From assembly GCF_002929225.1 (NCBI RefSeq), contig NZ_PISM01000014.1:558001-622000 (forward strand): a DNA stretch of 64,000 nucleotides. The letters are read 5' to 3'. The notes beneath the pieces are model-generated. The model ran no database searches, had not been told where the DNA came from, and saw nothing but the letters and a program-made list of their open reading frames with translations. The position numbers and the translations under genes were made by a program. The stretch comes from Stutzerimonas kunmingensis. Its GTDB lineage: Bacteria; Pseudomonadota; Gammaproteobacteria; Pseudomonadales; Pseudomonadaceae. Below are positions 1-8,579 of this stretch, one piece after another (the first letter of the stretch is position 1; every line of letters begins with the position of its first letter).

Positions 1-953
1 TGATTCCAACCACCCCAGGCCGCCAGGCAGCTCGCAGCTGCCACCAGCAGCCAGCTGAGAGAGTCGACGACGCGGCGGAACAGCCGCGGGAAACGGTCGC
101 GCAGCATGGAAAAGCTCATCAGCTCGCCGCGGCGCATGCTGGAAGCGACGCCGACGAACACCAGCCAGACGAACGCCAGCCGCGACAGCTCCTCGGCGCC
201 GGTCCAACCGGTGCCGAAGGCGTAACGCAGCACCACGCTGGAAAACACCACGATGACCATGAAGGCCATCAGCGCGGCCATCAGCCAGTCGGTCAGACGG
301 TCGAAGTGTTGCGCGACCGTGCCGCTGTAGATCGGCTCGTTGGTCAAAGGCGGCGCCGTGGTAGCGCTATCAAACGGACGCGAAGAAAGATCGACACGGG
401 TTTCGATCAGCTCATCCAGACCGGCGCCCTGCATCCATTCGACGATCTGGCGCAAGACGACCTCGCGCGGTTGACTGGCATCCACCGTCAGTACGCCGGG
501 TTCGCCCTCGGGTGATTCGAGGGTGGCGAATTGGCTGTCGACCAGGGAAATCGGCATGAAATGCCCCGCCCTGCCACCGACTCGCTGTATGGCGGTTTCG
601 TAATCGATGGCCAGATGGGCGAAACGCAGCTCCGGGACCGCGCTGCGCAGCAACTCCCGGTAGCTGCGCTTGAGCGCCGAGCAAGCCAGCACGAAGCCGC
701 TGCCCGCCGCCAGGGTGCGTTGCATTTCGGCGATCAGCGCGTGCAGCCACTCCACGCGATCGGCATCGGACAGCGGCGTGCCGGCACGCATGCGCGCCAC
801 GTTCTCTGCCGGATGAAAGTTGTCCGCTTCGATGTGCGGCAGGCCGAGCGCGTCGGCTACGGCGTGGCTGGTGTCCGTCTTGCCGGAACCGCTGACGCCC
901 ATGACGACCAGAACCGGAAGCGCGGAAGCCTTTGAGGTATGCACTGAAGGCAT
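1..953 (-). CDS. gntK: Gluconokinase fused to TRAP transporter small permease (DctQ), partial
   Basis: One reading frame with no stop runs from the ATG at 953 to the window edge (317 codons, C-terminus missing). Residues about 14-170 are a GntK-type gluconokinase, which phosphorylates D-gluconate to 6-phosphogluconate. The Walker A motif GVSGSGKT is at 19-26, followed by the CSALKR and GHFMP motifs of the family. After a linker of about 45 residues, residues from about 217 on look like a DctQ small TRAP subunit. They start with FDRLTDW, then two hydrophobic helices separated by TGWTGAEELSRLAFVWLVF, a pattern typical of DctQ. Kinases of this family are normally 165-180 residues and DctQ proteins 150-200, so this is a genuine fusion or a missing stop. 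Gluconate uptake and first phosphorylation would then sit in one polypeptide. The large permease and binding protein should lie to the left of the window. Confidence 0.82.
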   Translation of the reverse strand, partial: MPSVHTSKASALPVLVVMGVSGSGKTDTSHAVADALGLPHIEADNFHPAENVARMRAGTPLSDADRVEWLHALIAEMQRTLAAGSGFVLACSALKRSYRELLRSAVPELRFAHLAIDYETAIQRVGGRAGHFMPISLVDSQFATLESPEGEPGVLTVDASQPREVVLRQIVEWMQGAGLDELIETRVDLSSRPFDSATTAPPLTNEPIYSGTVAQHFDRLTDWLMAALMAFMVIVVFSSVVLRYAFGTGWTGAEELSRLAFVWLVFVGVASSMRRGELMSFSMLRDRFPRLFRRVVDSLSWLLVAAASCLAAWGGWN

Positions 954-1129
954 GCGAGGAATCCATTGTTTTGCTTGTTTGGCCCAATGTTAGCGCTATC
1001 ACGCATCACGATAGAACTACCGCTCGTCGACCATACGGTCACGAAACGGCTGTTTTCGCACGGCATTGCGGTCGACATTCGCGGCGGCAAGACTACAATC
1101 GCGCCCCTGTGCAATCGAGGACACCGAGC

Positions 1130-1408
1130 ATGCCCAAAGCCATGTGCCGCCACATTCTGGTCAAGACTGAGGCCGAAGCCGCGCAGCTGAAAAAGCGCAT
1201 CGCCAATGGCGAAGCATTCGACGTGCTGGCGCGCAAATACTCGACCTGCCCGTCCGGCAAGAAAGGTGGCGACCTCGGCGAAGTGCGCCCGGGGCAGATG
1301 GTGCGCAGCATTGATCAGGTGATTTTCAAGAAGCCGCTGCGCGAAGTGCACGGCCCGGTAAAGAGCCAGTTCGGCTACCACCTGGTGCAGGTGTTCTACC
1401 GCGACTGA
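1130..1408 (+). CDS. ppiC: Peptidyl-prolyl cis-trans isomerase, parvulin type
   Basis: A 92-residue protein made of a single rotamase domain, the same length as E. coli PpiC (93). It accelerates cis-trans isomerisation of peptidyl-proline bonds in the cytoplasm. Family signatures are HILVK near the start, the CPSGKKGGDLGE block in the middle and QFGYHLVQV at the end. The start at 1130 was chosen because it has a GAGG ribosome-binding site (1117-1120) and matches the family N-terminus. The open frame extends upstream to 932, but that part looks non-coding. Its stop lies 8 bases from the end of the convergent zapE gene. Confidence 0.95.
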   Translation: MPKAMCRHILVKTEAEAAQLKKRIANGEAFDVLARKYSTCPSGKKGGDLGEVRPGQMVRSIDQVIFKKPLREVHGPVKSQFGYHLVQVFYRD

Positions 1409-1416
1409 GCCAGCGC

Positions 1417-2526
1417 TCAGCCAAAGCGCTGCAGCTGCATCTCCCGCAGACGGCTGAGCGTGCGGCGGAACGGGAATGCCAGATAGCCCTCGGTATACAG
1501 CTCGTCCAGTGCCACCTCGGCTTCGATATAGAGAGGAATCCGCCGGTCGTAGCACTCGTCCACCAGCGCGATGAAGCGGCGCACGGCATCATCCCGCGCG
1601 GCGAGCCTGGGCAACTGGCGGTCACCCGCCGCCACCCGCGCGGCTCCATCCTCGGTGCCGCGGGCAATGCGCTCATCGCGCTGCGTGCCGCCGAGCCTAG
1701 GCACGTCACCAATCAGGATCGCTGCGAAGCGGTCGCACAGTTCAATGAAATCCAGAGCCGAGAACGGCTGCTCGCAGAGATCGGCGAAGCGGCACCAGAG
1801 CACCGATTCGCTGCGCCGCACGACGTCGAGCTGGCGACGGCTGAGGACCAGTGGCTCGATGCTGTACGCTCCATCGACCAGCGCCTCGAACGTCGCGACC
1901 AGTGCGCTGCCACTGTCGGACGGGGCGATCCAGTAGCGCTGCAGCGCAGCGCCAGGACGCAGGCGGTGATCGGCGCCACCATCCACATTCAGCACATGCA
2001 TGTGCTCCACGATGGCATCGATGGCCGGCAGAAAACGCTCGCGATTGAAGCCGTCGGCGTACAGCTGCTCCGGCGGCTGGTTGGAGGTAGCAACGATCAC
2101 CACGCCGTGCTCGAAGAGCACCTGGAACAGGCGTCCCAGGATGATCGCGTCGCCGATGTCACCGACAAACAGCTCGTCGAAGCACAGTACGCGAATTTCT
2201 TCCGATAGCTCTTTGGCCAATGCTTGCAACGGGTCCGCCGTGCCGTTGAGCTGGAACAGCCGGATATGCACCCAGCGCATGAAGTGATGGAAATGCTGCC
2301 GCCGCGACGGAATCGTCAGGCTTGCGTGAAACAGGTCCATTAGCCAGGTCTTGCCACGCCCGACCGGGCCCCAGAGATAGACACCAAGCGGCAGGTCCGC
2401 ACCTGAAACCAGTGCCTCATGACAGGCCTGGAGCCGTTCGACAGCGCGCTGCTGTGCCGCATCAGGCACGAAACCGTCTTGCGTAATGGCCTGCTGATAA
2501 CGTTCAAGGGGCGAGTCGACGTGCAT
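1417..2526 (-). CDS. zapE: AFG1-family ATPase, cell division protein ZapE-like
   Basis: A 369-residue protein starting at the ATG at 2526 (MHVDSP); an ATG five codons upstream is also open. ZapE is a cytoplasmic P-loop ATPase that associates with the FtsZ ring in E. coli. Visible motifs are Walker A GPVGRGKT at about 53-60, Walker B with the DExx-like CFDELFVGDIGDA, and the sensor region ATSNQPPEQLY typical of AFG1/ZapE. Length is normal for the family. Pseudomonads may carry more than one AFG1-like gene, so the division role is inferred from family only. It stands alone, convergent with ppiC and 41 bases upstream of the dguR stop on the same strand. Confidence 0.9.
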   Translation of the reverse strand: MHVDSPLERYQQAITQDGFVPDAAQQRAVERLQACHEALVSGADLPLGVYLWGPVGRGKTWLMDLFHASLTIPSRRQHFHHFMRWVHIRLFQLNGTADPLQALAKELSEEIRVLCFDELFVGDIGDAIILGRLFQVLFEHGVVIVATSNQPPEQLYADGFNRERFLPAIDAIVEHMHVLNVDGGADHRLRPGAALQRYWIAPSDSGSALVATFEALVDGAYSIEPLVLSRRQLDVVRRSESVLWCRFADLCEQPFSALDFIELCDRFAAILIGDVPRLGGTQRDERIARGTEDGAARVAAGDRQLPRLAARDDAVRRFIALVDECYDRRIPLYIEAEVALDELYTEGYLAFPFRRTLSRLREMQLQRFG

Positions 2527-2567
2527 GATCGTCCGGCGCAAAAGCCGCCATGGTAGCGCGCGACCGC

Positions 2568-3476
2568 TCAGTTGTGCCCGTCCTGCAGCAGTCGCTCGGC
2601 CTGGGCGCCGAGCTGCTCCACCAGCATCGCCTGCGCCGGTAGCAGCTGCTCGTGAACACGGGTCAACGCATAGACCGGCACGCTGATGGCCGGCTCGAGC
2701 AGACGGGCCTGCACCTCGCCGCCAGTGGCGGCCAGCGCGGTGAACGGATCGACCAGCGCCACGCCCTGCCCCGCGGACACCAGCTGTCGCGCCAGCTGAT
2801 AGGTCTGCACCCAGGTAACGACGCGCGGCGGCGGAATGAGTTCCTCGATGTGGCCGCGCAACAGGCTGCCCAGTGCATCGCGGGCGTCGATGCCGATCAG
2901 CGCTTTACCCGCCAAGGCCTGCAGCCGCAGCGGGCTGTGCAGTTCATCCGGCGGCCACCAGCCAGGCGGCGCGATCACGCGCATGCGTCCCTCGGCCAAT
3001 AACTGACTGCTCAGTCCCGGATGCTCTACCGCCTGCGACGTCAGCCCGAGATCGGCTTCACGCAGCAACAGGGCTTCGACGATTTCCGCCGTGTGCTGCG
3101 TGGCGAGCTGACAGACCGTCCGTGGAAATCGCTCGCGCCAGGCGCGAAACGCCTGTGGCAGCAGCGCCTGAGCCAGCGCCGGCGTGCAGATCAGGCGCAG
3201 TGCGCACTCCTCGCCCCGGCCGAGGTTGTCTGCAAGCCGCCGCAGATTCTGCAGGTCGATGGCCAGGCGTTCGGTCTGCTGCTGCAACACGCGTGCCTCG
3301 GCGGTGGGCTGCAGCTTGCCGCGCACTCGGTCGAACAGTGCAAAGCCCAGCTGCTGCTCGGCATGCTTGAGAATCTTGCTCGCCGCCGGCTGGGAGATAT
3401 GCAGCAGCTCGGCCGCGGCCGTCAGGCTGCCGGTTTGCAGGATCGCCTGGAACAGTTCGATATGACGCAGCCGCAT
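2568..3476 (-). CDS. dguR: LysR-family regulator of D-glutamate utilisation
   Basis: A 302-residue LysR-type regulator with a winged-helix DNA-binding domain at residues 1-60 (LFQAILQTGSLTAAAELLH, then SQPAASKILKHAEQQLG) and a periplasmic-binding-protein-like effector domain after residue 90. The start at 3476 is set by a strong AAGGAGGG site just upstream. The frame is open further upstream, but that would run through the promoter region. It is transcribed away from the dguA-dguB-dguC genes, the arrangement of the P. aeruginosa dguRABC locus, where the regulator activates the operon in response to D-glutamate. The symbol rests on this gene order plus family, not on alignment. Confidence 0.85.
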   Translation of the reverse strand: MRLRHIELFQAILQTGSLTAAAELLHISQPAASKILKHAEQQLGFALFDRVRGKLQPTAEARVLQQQTERLAIDLQNLRRLADNLGRGEECALRLICTPALAQALLPQAFRAWRERFPRTVCQLATQHTAEIVEALLLREADLGLTSQAVEHPGLSSQLLAEGRMRVIAPPGWWPPDELHSPLRLQALAGKALIGIDARDALGSLLRGHIEELIPPPRVVTWVQTYQLARQLVSAGQGVALVDPFTALAATGGEVQARLLEPAISVPVYALTRVHEQLLPAQAMLVEQLGAQAERLLQDGHN

Positions 3477-3502
3477 GCATGTCCCTCCTTCAGTCGATCG
3501 AG

Positions 3503-3519
3503 CATAACCGCAGGTTATG
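3503..3519. promoter_or_regulatory. LysR-type operator palindrome between dguR and dguA
   Basis: CATAACC GCA GGTTATG is a perfect 7-bp inverted repeat with a 3-base spacer. It contains the T-N11-A signature of LysR binding sites (ATAACCGCAGGTTAT). It lies 27 bases from the dguR start and 79 bases from the dguA start, where an autoregulatory and activating site is expected. Confidence 0.75.
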
Positions 3520-3597
3520 GGAGCGCTCCATCCTTTCATTGGCCGCCCTGCTGGCCCGCGGCCTAGGCTGGGCTGATCGAGTCGGAGGAGCGGTTGC

Positions 3598-4842
3598 ATG
3601 CGGGTAGCAGTCATCGGCGCAGGGGTCATCGGGCTTGCCACGGCCTATTCATTGGTGCGCCAGGGGCACAGCGTGGAGCTGATCGAACGGCGCGACGATG
3701 TTGCCCTGGAAACCAGCTTCGCCAATGGCGGGCAGCTCAGCTATCGCTACGTTTCGCCCCTGGCCGATGCCGGCGTGCCGCTGCAGGCGATTGGCTGGAT
3801 GCTGCGCGGAGCCGATGCCCCGTTGCGCTTCCGACCGCAGGCGAGCCTGCATCAGTGGCGCTGGTGCCTGCAGTTCCTGCTGGCATGCCGGCGTTCGGTC
3901 AATCGGCGCAACGCGGCTCATCTGCTGCGTCTGGCCCTGCACAGCCAGCAGATCCTGCGCAGCTGGCGCGAGCAGGACCAGCTGGACGGCTTCGCCTGGC
4001 GCGCCAACGGCAAACTGGTGATCTATCGCGATCAACACAGCCTGCACAAGGGCGCGGCGGCCATCGACGACGATTCCGGGCAGCGCCTGCTGGACGCCGC
4101 GCAATGCGTCGACGTCGAGCCGGCGCTGGCGCCGTTGGCGGCATCGCTGCACGGCGGCATCTATTCGCCCGGCGACGAGGTTGCCGATTGCCATCTGTTC
4201 TGCACCGAACTGCTGCGGCGACTGCGGGCATCACCTGCGTTTCATCTGCATACCGGCCAATCGGTGAGCGCATTGCGCAGCGAAGGCAAGCGCGTCCGCG
4301 CGGTCGTGCTCGGGCGCGATGAAATCGCCGTCGACCATCTGGTAGTCGCGGCCGGCACCGGCAGCGTCTGGCTGCTTCGGCCACTGGGTATCGACCTGCC
4401 GATTTACCCGCTCAAGGGCTACAGCCTGACCGTTGGGCTGGCCGACCAGGACCGCGTGCCGCAAACCAACGTCACCGACTACGACAACAAGGTCGTCTAC
4501 GCCCGCCTCGATGACCAGCTGCGCGTCGCGGCGATGGTGGATATCGCCGGCTGGGACGCCGGGCTCGACCAGCAGCGCATCGCCACCCTGCAACGTCTGG
4601 CCGGTGCGACCTTCCCCGGCGCCGGCGACTACCAACACGCGCGGCAGTGGGCAGGCCTGCGTCCGGCGACGCCCCAAGGCACACCACTGCTTGGCCGCAG
4701 CGGCTTCGACAATCTCTGGCTCAACGTCGGCCACGGCAGCCTCGGTTTCACCCTGGCCTGTGGCAGCGCCGACCTGCTCACCAGCGTAATCGGCGGATCA
4801 CCACCCGCTGTCTCCCTGGACGGCTTGAGCCTGCCCGCCTGA
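3598..4842 (+). CDS. dguA: FAD-dependent D-amino acid dehydrogenase (D-glutamate type)
   Basis: A 414-residue member of the DadA/DAO family. The N-terminal Rossmann motif GAGVIG (residues 7-12) binds FAD, with the acidic ELIERRDDVALETSFANGG segment that is typical of DadA. The C-terminus has the WAGLRPATPQGTPLLG and NVGHGSLGFTLACGSA motifs. The enzyme oxidises a D-amino acid to the imino acid and passes electrons to the membrane quinone pool. A GGAGGA site precedes the ATG. The gene heads an operon with a RidA-type deaminase and a binding protein. This context matches dguA (D-Glu/D-Gln) better than dadA, which normally pairs with the alanine racemase gene dadX. Confidence 0.85.
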   Translation: MRVAVIGAGVIGLATAYSLVRQGHSVELIERRDDVALETSFANGGQLSYRYVSPLADAGVPLQAIGWMLRGADAPLRFRPQASLHQWRWCLQFLLACRRSVNRRNAAHLLRLALHSQQILRSWREQDQLDGFAWRANGKLVIYRDQHSLHKGAAAIDDDSGQRLLDAAQCVDVEPALAPLAASLHGGIYSPGDEVADCHLFCTELLRRLRASPAFHLHTGQSVSALRSEGKRVRAVVLGRDEIAVDHLVVAAGTGSVWLLRPLGIDLPIYPLKGYSLTVGLADQDRVPQTNVTDYDNKVVYARLDDQLRVAAMVDIAGWDAGLDQQRIATLQRLAGATFPGAGDYQHARQWAGLRPATPQGTPLLGRSGFDNLWLNVGHGSLGFTLACGSADLLTSVIGGSPPAVSLDGLSLPA

Positions 4843-4863
4843 CCACTCAAAGAGGAAACCGAT

Positions 4864-5217
4864 ATGACCTTGCAACGCATCGAGAGCAATCCACGCATGT
4901 CAGCCGCAGTCGTTCATGCAGATCTTGTGTTCCTCGCCGGCCAGGTCCCGGACGACCGCGGCCTAGGTGCCGCCGGACAGACCCGCGAGGTGTTGGCGAA
5001 GATCGACCGGTTGCTGGCCGCCGCCGGCTCTAGTCGCGAGCACCTGCTCAGCGCGCAGATCTGGCTGAAAGACATCGACGCCGACTTCGCCGCCATGAAC
5101 GAGGTATGGATCGACTGGCTGCCAGCAGGCTGCGCACCGGCACGCGCGACGGTGCAGGCGCGTCTGGCCTCACCCGAGGTGCTGGTCGAGATCATGGTGA
5201 TCGCTGCGCGCGCCTGA
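4864..5217 (+). CDS. dguB: RidA/YjgF-family enamine/imine deaminase
   Basis: A 117-residue RidA-family protein. Such proteins are trimers that hydrolyse reactive enamine/imine intermediates to keto acids. Recognisable blocks are HADLVFLAGQVPDD near the N-terminus and the C-terminal PARATVQARLASPEVLVEI, whose arginine normally holds the carboxylate of the substrate. It starts 22 bases after dguA with a GAGGAAA site, so the two are co-transcribed. The logical role is to release 2-oxoglutarate and ammonia from the imine made by DguA. Confidence 0.88.
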   Translation: MTLQRIESNPRMSAAVVHADLVFLAGQVPDDRGLGAAGQTREVLAKIDRLLAAAGSSREHLLSAQIWLKDIDADFAAMNEVWIDWLPAGCAPARATVQARLASPEVLVEIMVIAARA

Positions 5218-5292
5218 CCACAGCGGTCTATCGTTCCTGCGCCGGCCAACCACAGTTGCAACCACCCAAAATACAAACAAGAGGGAATCGCA

Positions 5293-6273
5293 ATGAACCA
5301 CCAGATCCGTAACGGCCTGTTCGGCATCACCCTGGTCGGCGTGCTCGCCAGCGCCTTGGCAAGCACCAGCGTGCTGGCACAGGAGCGCTTCGTCACCATC
5401 GGCACCGGAGGGCAGACTGGCGTGTATTACACCGCCGGCCAGTCGGTGTGCCGCTTCCTCAATCGTGCCGAGGTGAAGCCCGCCATCAAATGCAACGCAC
5501 CCTCGACCGCGGGCAGCGTGACCAACATCGTGTCGTTGCACAAAGGCGAGTACGACTTCGGCTTCATCCAATCCGACCATCAGCACAAGGCGCTGCAGGG
5601 CCTGGCGCCCTTCGACAAGGAAGGCGCCGTCGAACTGCGCGCGGTGTTCTCACTGCAATCGGAGATTCTCACCGTGGTCGTTCGCAACGACAGCGGCATC
5701 ACCGATCTGGCTGGACTCGAAGGCAAGCGGGTGAACATCGGCGTGCCCGGCTCGGGCAGTCGCGACACCTTCGAGGAAGTCATGCAGGCCAAGGGCTGGA
5801 CGAATGCCAGCTTCGCCCTGGCCGCGGAACTCAAACCGGCGGAAATGGCTTCCGCCTTGGGTGACAACAACCTTGACGCCATCACCTATGTAGTCGGCCA
5901 TCCGAGCGGTGCGATCCAGGAAGCCTTGACTAATGTAAAGGCCAGGATCATTCCGGTGCAGGGCGCAGAGATCGACAGCCTGCTGGCCAAGGCCGATTAC
6001 TACAGCGCAGTGGAAATCCCCGCCGGGCTCTACCCGGGCGTGGAAGGCGCCATTCCGTCGATTGGCGGCAAGGCCGTGCTGGCGACCACCAGCAAGACCG
6101 ATCCGGAGGTCGTCTATCAGCTGGTCAAGTCGGTGTTCGACAACCTCGACAGGTTCAAGCGCCTGCATCCGGCATTTGCCGATCTAAAGGCCGAAGACAT
6201 GATTCGCGTCGGACTGACTGCGCCACTGCACGAGGGCGCCGAGCGTTATTACAAAGAGAAAGGTTGGCTGTAG
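5293..6273 (+). CDS. dguC: TAXI-family TRAP solute-binding protein
   Basis: A 326-residue periplasmic binding protein with a signal peptide (charged start, hydrophobic stretch, cleavage near VLAQE at residues 30-33). The mature N-terminus RFVTIGTGGQTGVYYTAGQ is the hallmark of the TAXI class of TRAP binding proteins, and the CNAPSTAGSVTNI segment also fits. It is the third gene of the D-glutamate operon, as in dguRABC. No TRAP membrane subunit lies beside it, so it must share a permease elsewhere or act as a sensor. A GAGGGAA ribosome-binding site precedes the start. Confidence 0.85.
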   Translation: MNHQIRNGLFGITLVGVLASALASTSVLAQERFVTIGTGGQTGVYYTAGQSVCRFLNRAEVKPAIKCNAPSTAGSVTNIVSLHKGEYDFGFIQSDHQHKALQGLAPFDKEGAVELRAVFSLQSEILTVVVRNDSGITDLAGLEGKRVNIGVPGSGSRDTFEEVMQAKGWTNASFALAAELKPAEMASALGDNNLDAITYVVGHPSGAIQEALTNVKARIIPVQGAEIDSLLAKADYYSAVEIPAGLYPGVEGAIPSIGGKAVLATTSKTDPEVVYQLVKSVFDNLDRFKRLHPAFADLKAEDMIRVGLTAPLHEGAERYYKEKGWL

Positions 6274-6284
6274 GACAACGAGAT

Positions 6285-6306
6285 CAGCGGGCGTCACCGC
6301 CCGCTG
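6285..6306. terminator. Hairpin between convergent dguC and TonB-receptor genes
   Basis: A perfect 9-bp stem, CAGCGGGCG and CGCCCGCTG, with a TCAC loop sits in the 42-base gap between two convergent stop codons. It has no uridine run, so a bidirectional terminator or mRNA-end stabiliser is inferred. Confidence 0.55.
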
Positions 6307-6315
6307 AGTACAGGC

Positions 6316-8427
6316 TCAGAGTTCCACGGACAGGCTAACGCTCAGGTTGCGCGGCTCACCCGGCATGACCCAGACATTGCTGTAGGAACGCTCGTAGTAG
6401 GTCCGGTCGAAGGCGTTGTTCAGGTTCACGCCGAGGGTCAGCTTTTCCGTCGCCTTGTAGCGCGCTAGCAGATCCACGGTGGTGTACGACGGCAACTCGA
6501 AGTCGCTATCGGCCTGCCCTGCCCGATCACCCACGTAGTTCACCGCGCCGCCAAGGGAGAGCCCGCTGAGATCGCCATCGAGGAATTCGTAGGTAGTCAG
6601 CAGGCTGCCGCTGTGGCGTGGCACGTTGAGCAGCCGGCTGCCGCTGGCCAGGGTGTTATCGCGAGTCACCTTGGCATCCACGTAGGCATAGCCACCGATC
6701 ACGCGAATCGCGTCGGTCAGCTGCCCGGCCAGCTGCAGGTCAATCCCGCGGCTGCGCACCTCGCCGGCGGCAATCTGAAAACCGTCGTTCGCCGGATCGC
6801 TGGTCAGCACGTTTTCCTTGGTCAGATGGAAGGCGGCGGCGGTGAGCCCCAAACGGCCATCGAACAGATCAAGTTTGACCCCTGCCTCATAACCCACGCC
6901 TTCTTCCGGATCGAAAGTGGCGCCGCTGACGTCCGCACCGTTGTTCGGTTTGAATGACTGCGAGGCGTTGGCGAACAGCCCGACCTCCGGCACCAGCTGA
7001 TAGAGCACACCAACACGCGGCGTGACCTTTTCGTGGGTCTGCTCGGTGCGCCGGCCAGCAACCTCATTGTCCAGGCGTTGTTCGTAGTGATCATAGCGGG
7101 CGCCGATGACGCCAAAGAGCTTGTCGGTAAAGCGAATCTGGTCTTGCAGATTCAGTGCGCGGCTATGCACCAGCTCATTACGGTCGACCGTACGCGCGGG
7201 ATTGAACGCCGGACGCGACGCACCGTAGACCGGGTTGTAGAGATCGATGTTGCGCAGATTGTTAGAGCGCAGCATGAATTCGCTCAAGGCGTAACGCTCG
7301 TACTCGGTGCCGATCAACAGCTGATGCTCAATCGAGCCGGTATCGAAACGCCCGCGCAGCTCCAGCTGGGTGATCGCGTCCTGCCAGTCATAGTCGCGAT
7401 AGCGCAGGTTGCGGGTCAGCGTGCGGCCGTCTGCTGCGACCTCTGCCGCTTCGGTCGCGTAGCCATCCATCCGGCCCTGCTTGTAGTGGCTGGCCAGGCG
7501 CAACGTCCAGACTTCGTTGAGGTCGTGTTCGAGTTCGGCCTGCAGCGTTTCGTTGTCGTTGCTGATCGGTCCATCCGAGGGTTCGCCATAGAACGCTGAG
7601 CGGGACACCTTGCCCAGGTCGCCGCCGGGTGCAACCACGCCGCGATCGAAGGTCTGGCGGTTGCGCACCACCTCCGCCTGTACCAGTAATCGGGTATCCG
7701 GGCTCAATTCCCAGCTGAAGGACGGCGCGACGAACTGCCGCTCAGCCTCGCGATGATCGCGGAAGCTATTGCCGTCTTCGACTGCAATGTTCATGCGATA
7801 GAGCATGTTGCCGTCTTCATCGAGCGGCGTGTTCACATCCAGCGCAGTGCGATAGCGATCCCAGCGACCGGCGCTGAGATCGAGACGGGCAAAGCTGTCC
7901 AGCTGCGGCCGCTTGCTGACGATATTGATGGTGCCGCCCGGATCACCGCGTCCGTAAAGGCTGGCCGAAGGCCCCTTGAGCACTTCGACCCGCTCGATGT
8001 TGGAGACGTCCGGTGGGTTCATGAAGCCGCGGTTGACGCTGAAACCGTCCTTGTAGAACTCTCCGGTGGTCAGCCCGCGCACGCTGTATTCGTACATGGT
8101 CAGGCCGCCGAAATCGTTCTGCCTGGCGACGCCGCCGGCGAAATCCAGCGCCTTTTCGACGCGTGGGCTGTCCAGATCCTGCAGCACGGATGCTGGAACG
8201 ACGCTGATGGACTGAGGTATTTCCTCGATGGGCGTGTCGGTTTTCGTCGCGCTGCGCGAGCGGTTGGCACGGTAGCCCTGAACCGGTCCATCGGCGCGTT
8301 CCTGATCGGCCGTGATGATGACCGAATCCAGTACCGCCGCGTCCTCTGCCACAGCCAGCGGCGCACCCGCCAGCATCAATGCCGCTCCGCAACCCGCCCA
8401 TTTCACTACCGCACTTGCGTTATTCAT
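6316..8427 (-). CDS. TonB-dependent siderophore/metallophore receptor
   Basis: A 703-residue outer-membrane receptor. Residues 1-27 form a signal peptide ending near AVAEDA. A TonB-box-like segment (DSVIITA) follows, then the plug domain (IPQSISVVPASVLQDL, then VEVLKGPSASLYGRGDPGGTINIVSKRP) and a 22-strand barrel ending in an aromatic-poor LSVSLSVEL. The family imports ferric siderophores or related chelates using TonB-ExbBD energy. The substrate cannot be told from sequence. No biosynthesis, sigma/anti-sigma or periplasmic genes are adjacent, so it looks like a stand-alone receptor for a foreign chelator. A palindrome just upstream of the start suggests metal-dependent repression. Confidence 0.88.
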   Translation of the reverse strand: MNNASAVVKWAGCGAALMLAGAPLAVAEDAAVLDSVIITADQERADGPVQGYRANRSRSATKTDTPIEEIPQSISVVPASVLQDLDSPRVEKALDFAGGVARQNDFGGLTMYEYSVRGLTTGEFYKDGFSVNRGFMNPPDVSNIERVEVLKGPSASLYGRGDPGGTINIVSKRPQLDSFARLDLSAGRWDRYRTALDVNTPLDEDGNMLYRMNIAVEDGNSFRDHREAERQFVAPSFSWELSPDTRLLVQAEVVRNRQTFDRGVVAPGGDLGKVSRSAFYGEPSDGPISNDNETLQAELEHDLNEVWTLRLASHYKQGRMDGYATEAAEVAADGRTLTRNLRYRDYDWQDAITQLELRGRFDTGSIEHQLLIGTEYERYALSEFMLRSNNLRNIDLYNPVYGASRPAFNPARTVDRNELVHSRALNLQDQIRFTDKLFGVIGARYDHYEQRLDNEVAGRRTEQTHEKVTPRVGVLYQLVPEVGLFANASQSFKPNNGADVSGATFDPEEGVGYEAGVKLDLFDGRLGLTAAAFHLTKENVLTSDPANDGFQIAAGEVRSRGIDLQLAGQLTDAIRVIGGYAYVDAKVTRDNTLASGSRLLNVPRHSGSLLTTYEFLDGDLSGLSLGGAVNYVGDRAGQADSDFELPSYTTVDLLARYKATEKLTLGVNLNNAFDRTYYERSYSNVWVMPGEPRNLSVSLSVEL

Positions 8428-8447
8428 GCTTTAACTCAGACACCGAT

Positions 8448-8462
8448 GTTATATCGTAACAA
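8448..8462. promoter_or_regulatory. Palindromic operator (Zur-like) upstream of the TonB receptor
   Basis: TGTTATATCGTAACA lies 21 bases upstream of the receptor start. Its arms TGTTA and TAACA are perfect inverted repeats. It matches the usual gamma-proteobacterial Zur pattern (TGTTATA-N-TATAACA) at 12 of 14 defined positions, and fits the Fur box poorly. The assignment is inference. Confidence 0.4.
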
Positions 8463-8579
8463 TGCTCTCTGTTTGGCATCCGGGTGTCAATGGAACGATT
8501 CGCATCCGCTCGAGCTCGACGACCGCTACCGCGCGATTCCTGTTTGCCTGTCAGCCCGTCCTTACGCCGGCGAGTGCAG

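Noticed and set aside
412..1002. A 196-codon minus frame at the left end
   Set aside because: It is in a different frame from the gluconokinase fusion and has the R/G/S-rich look of a shadow.
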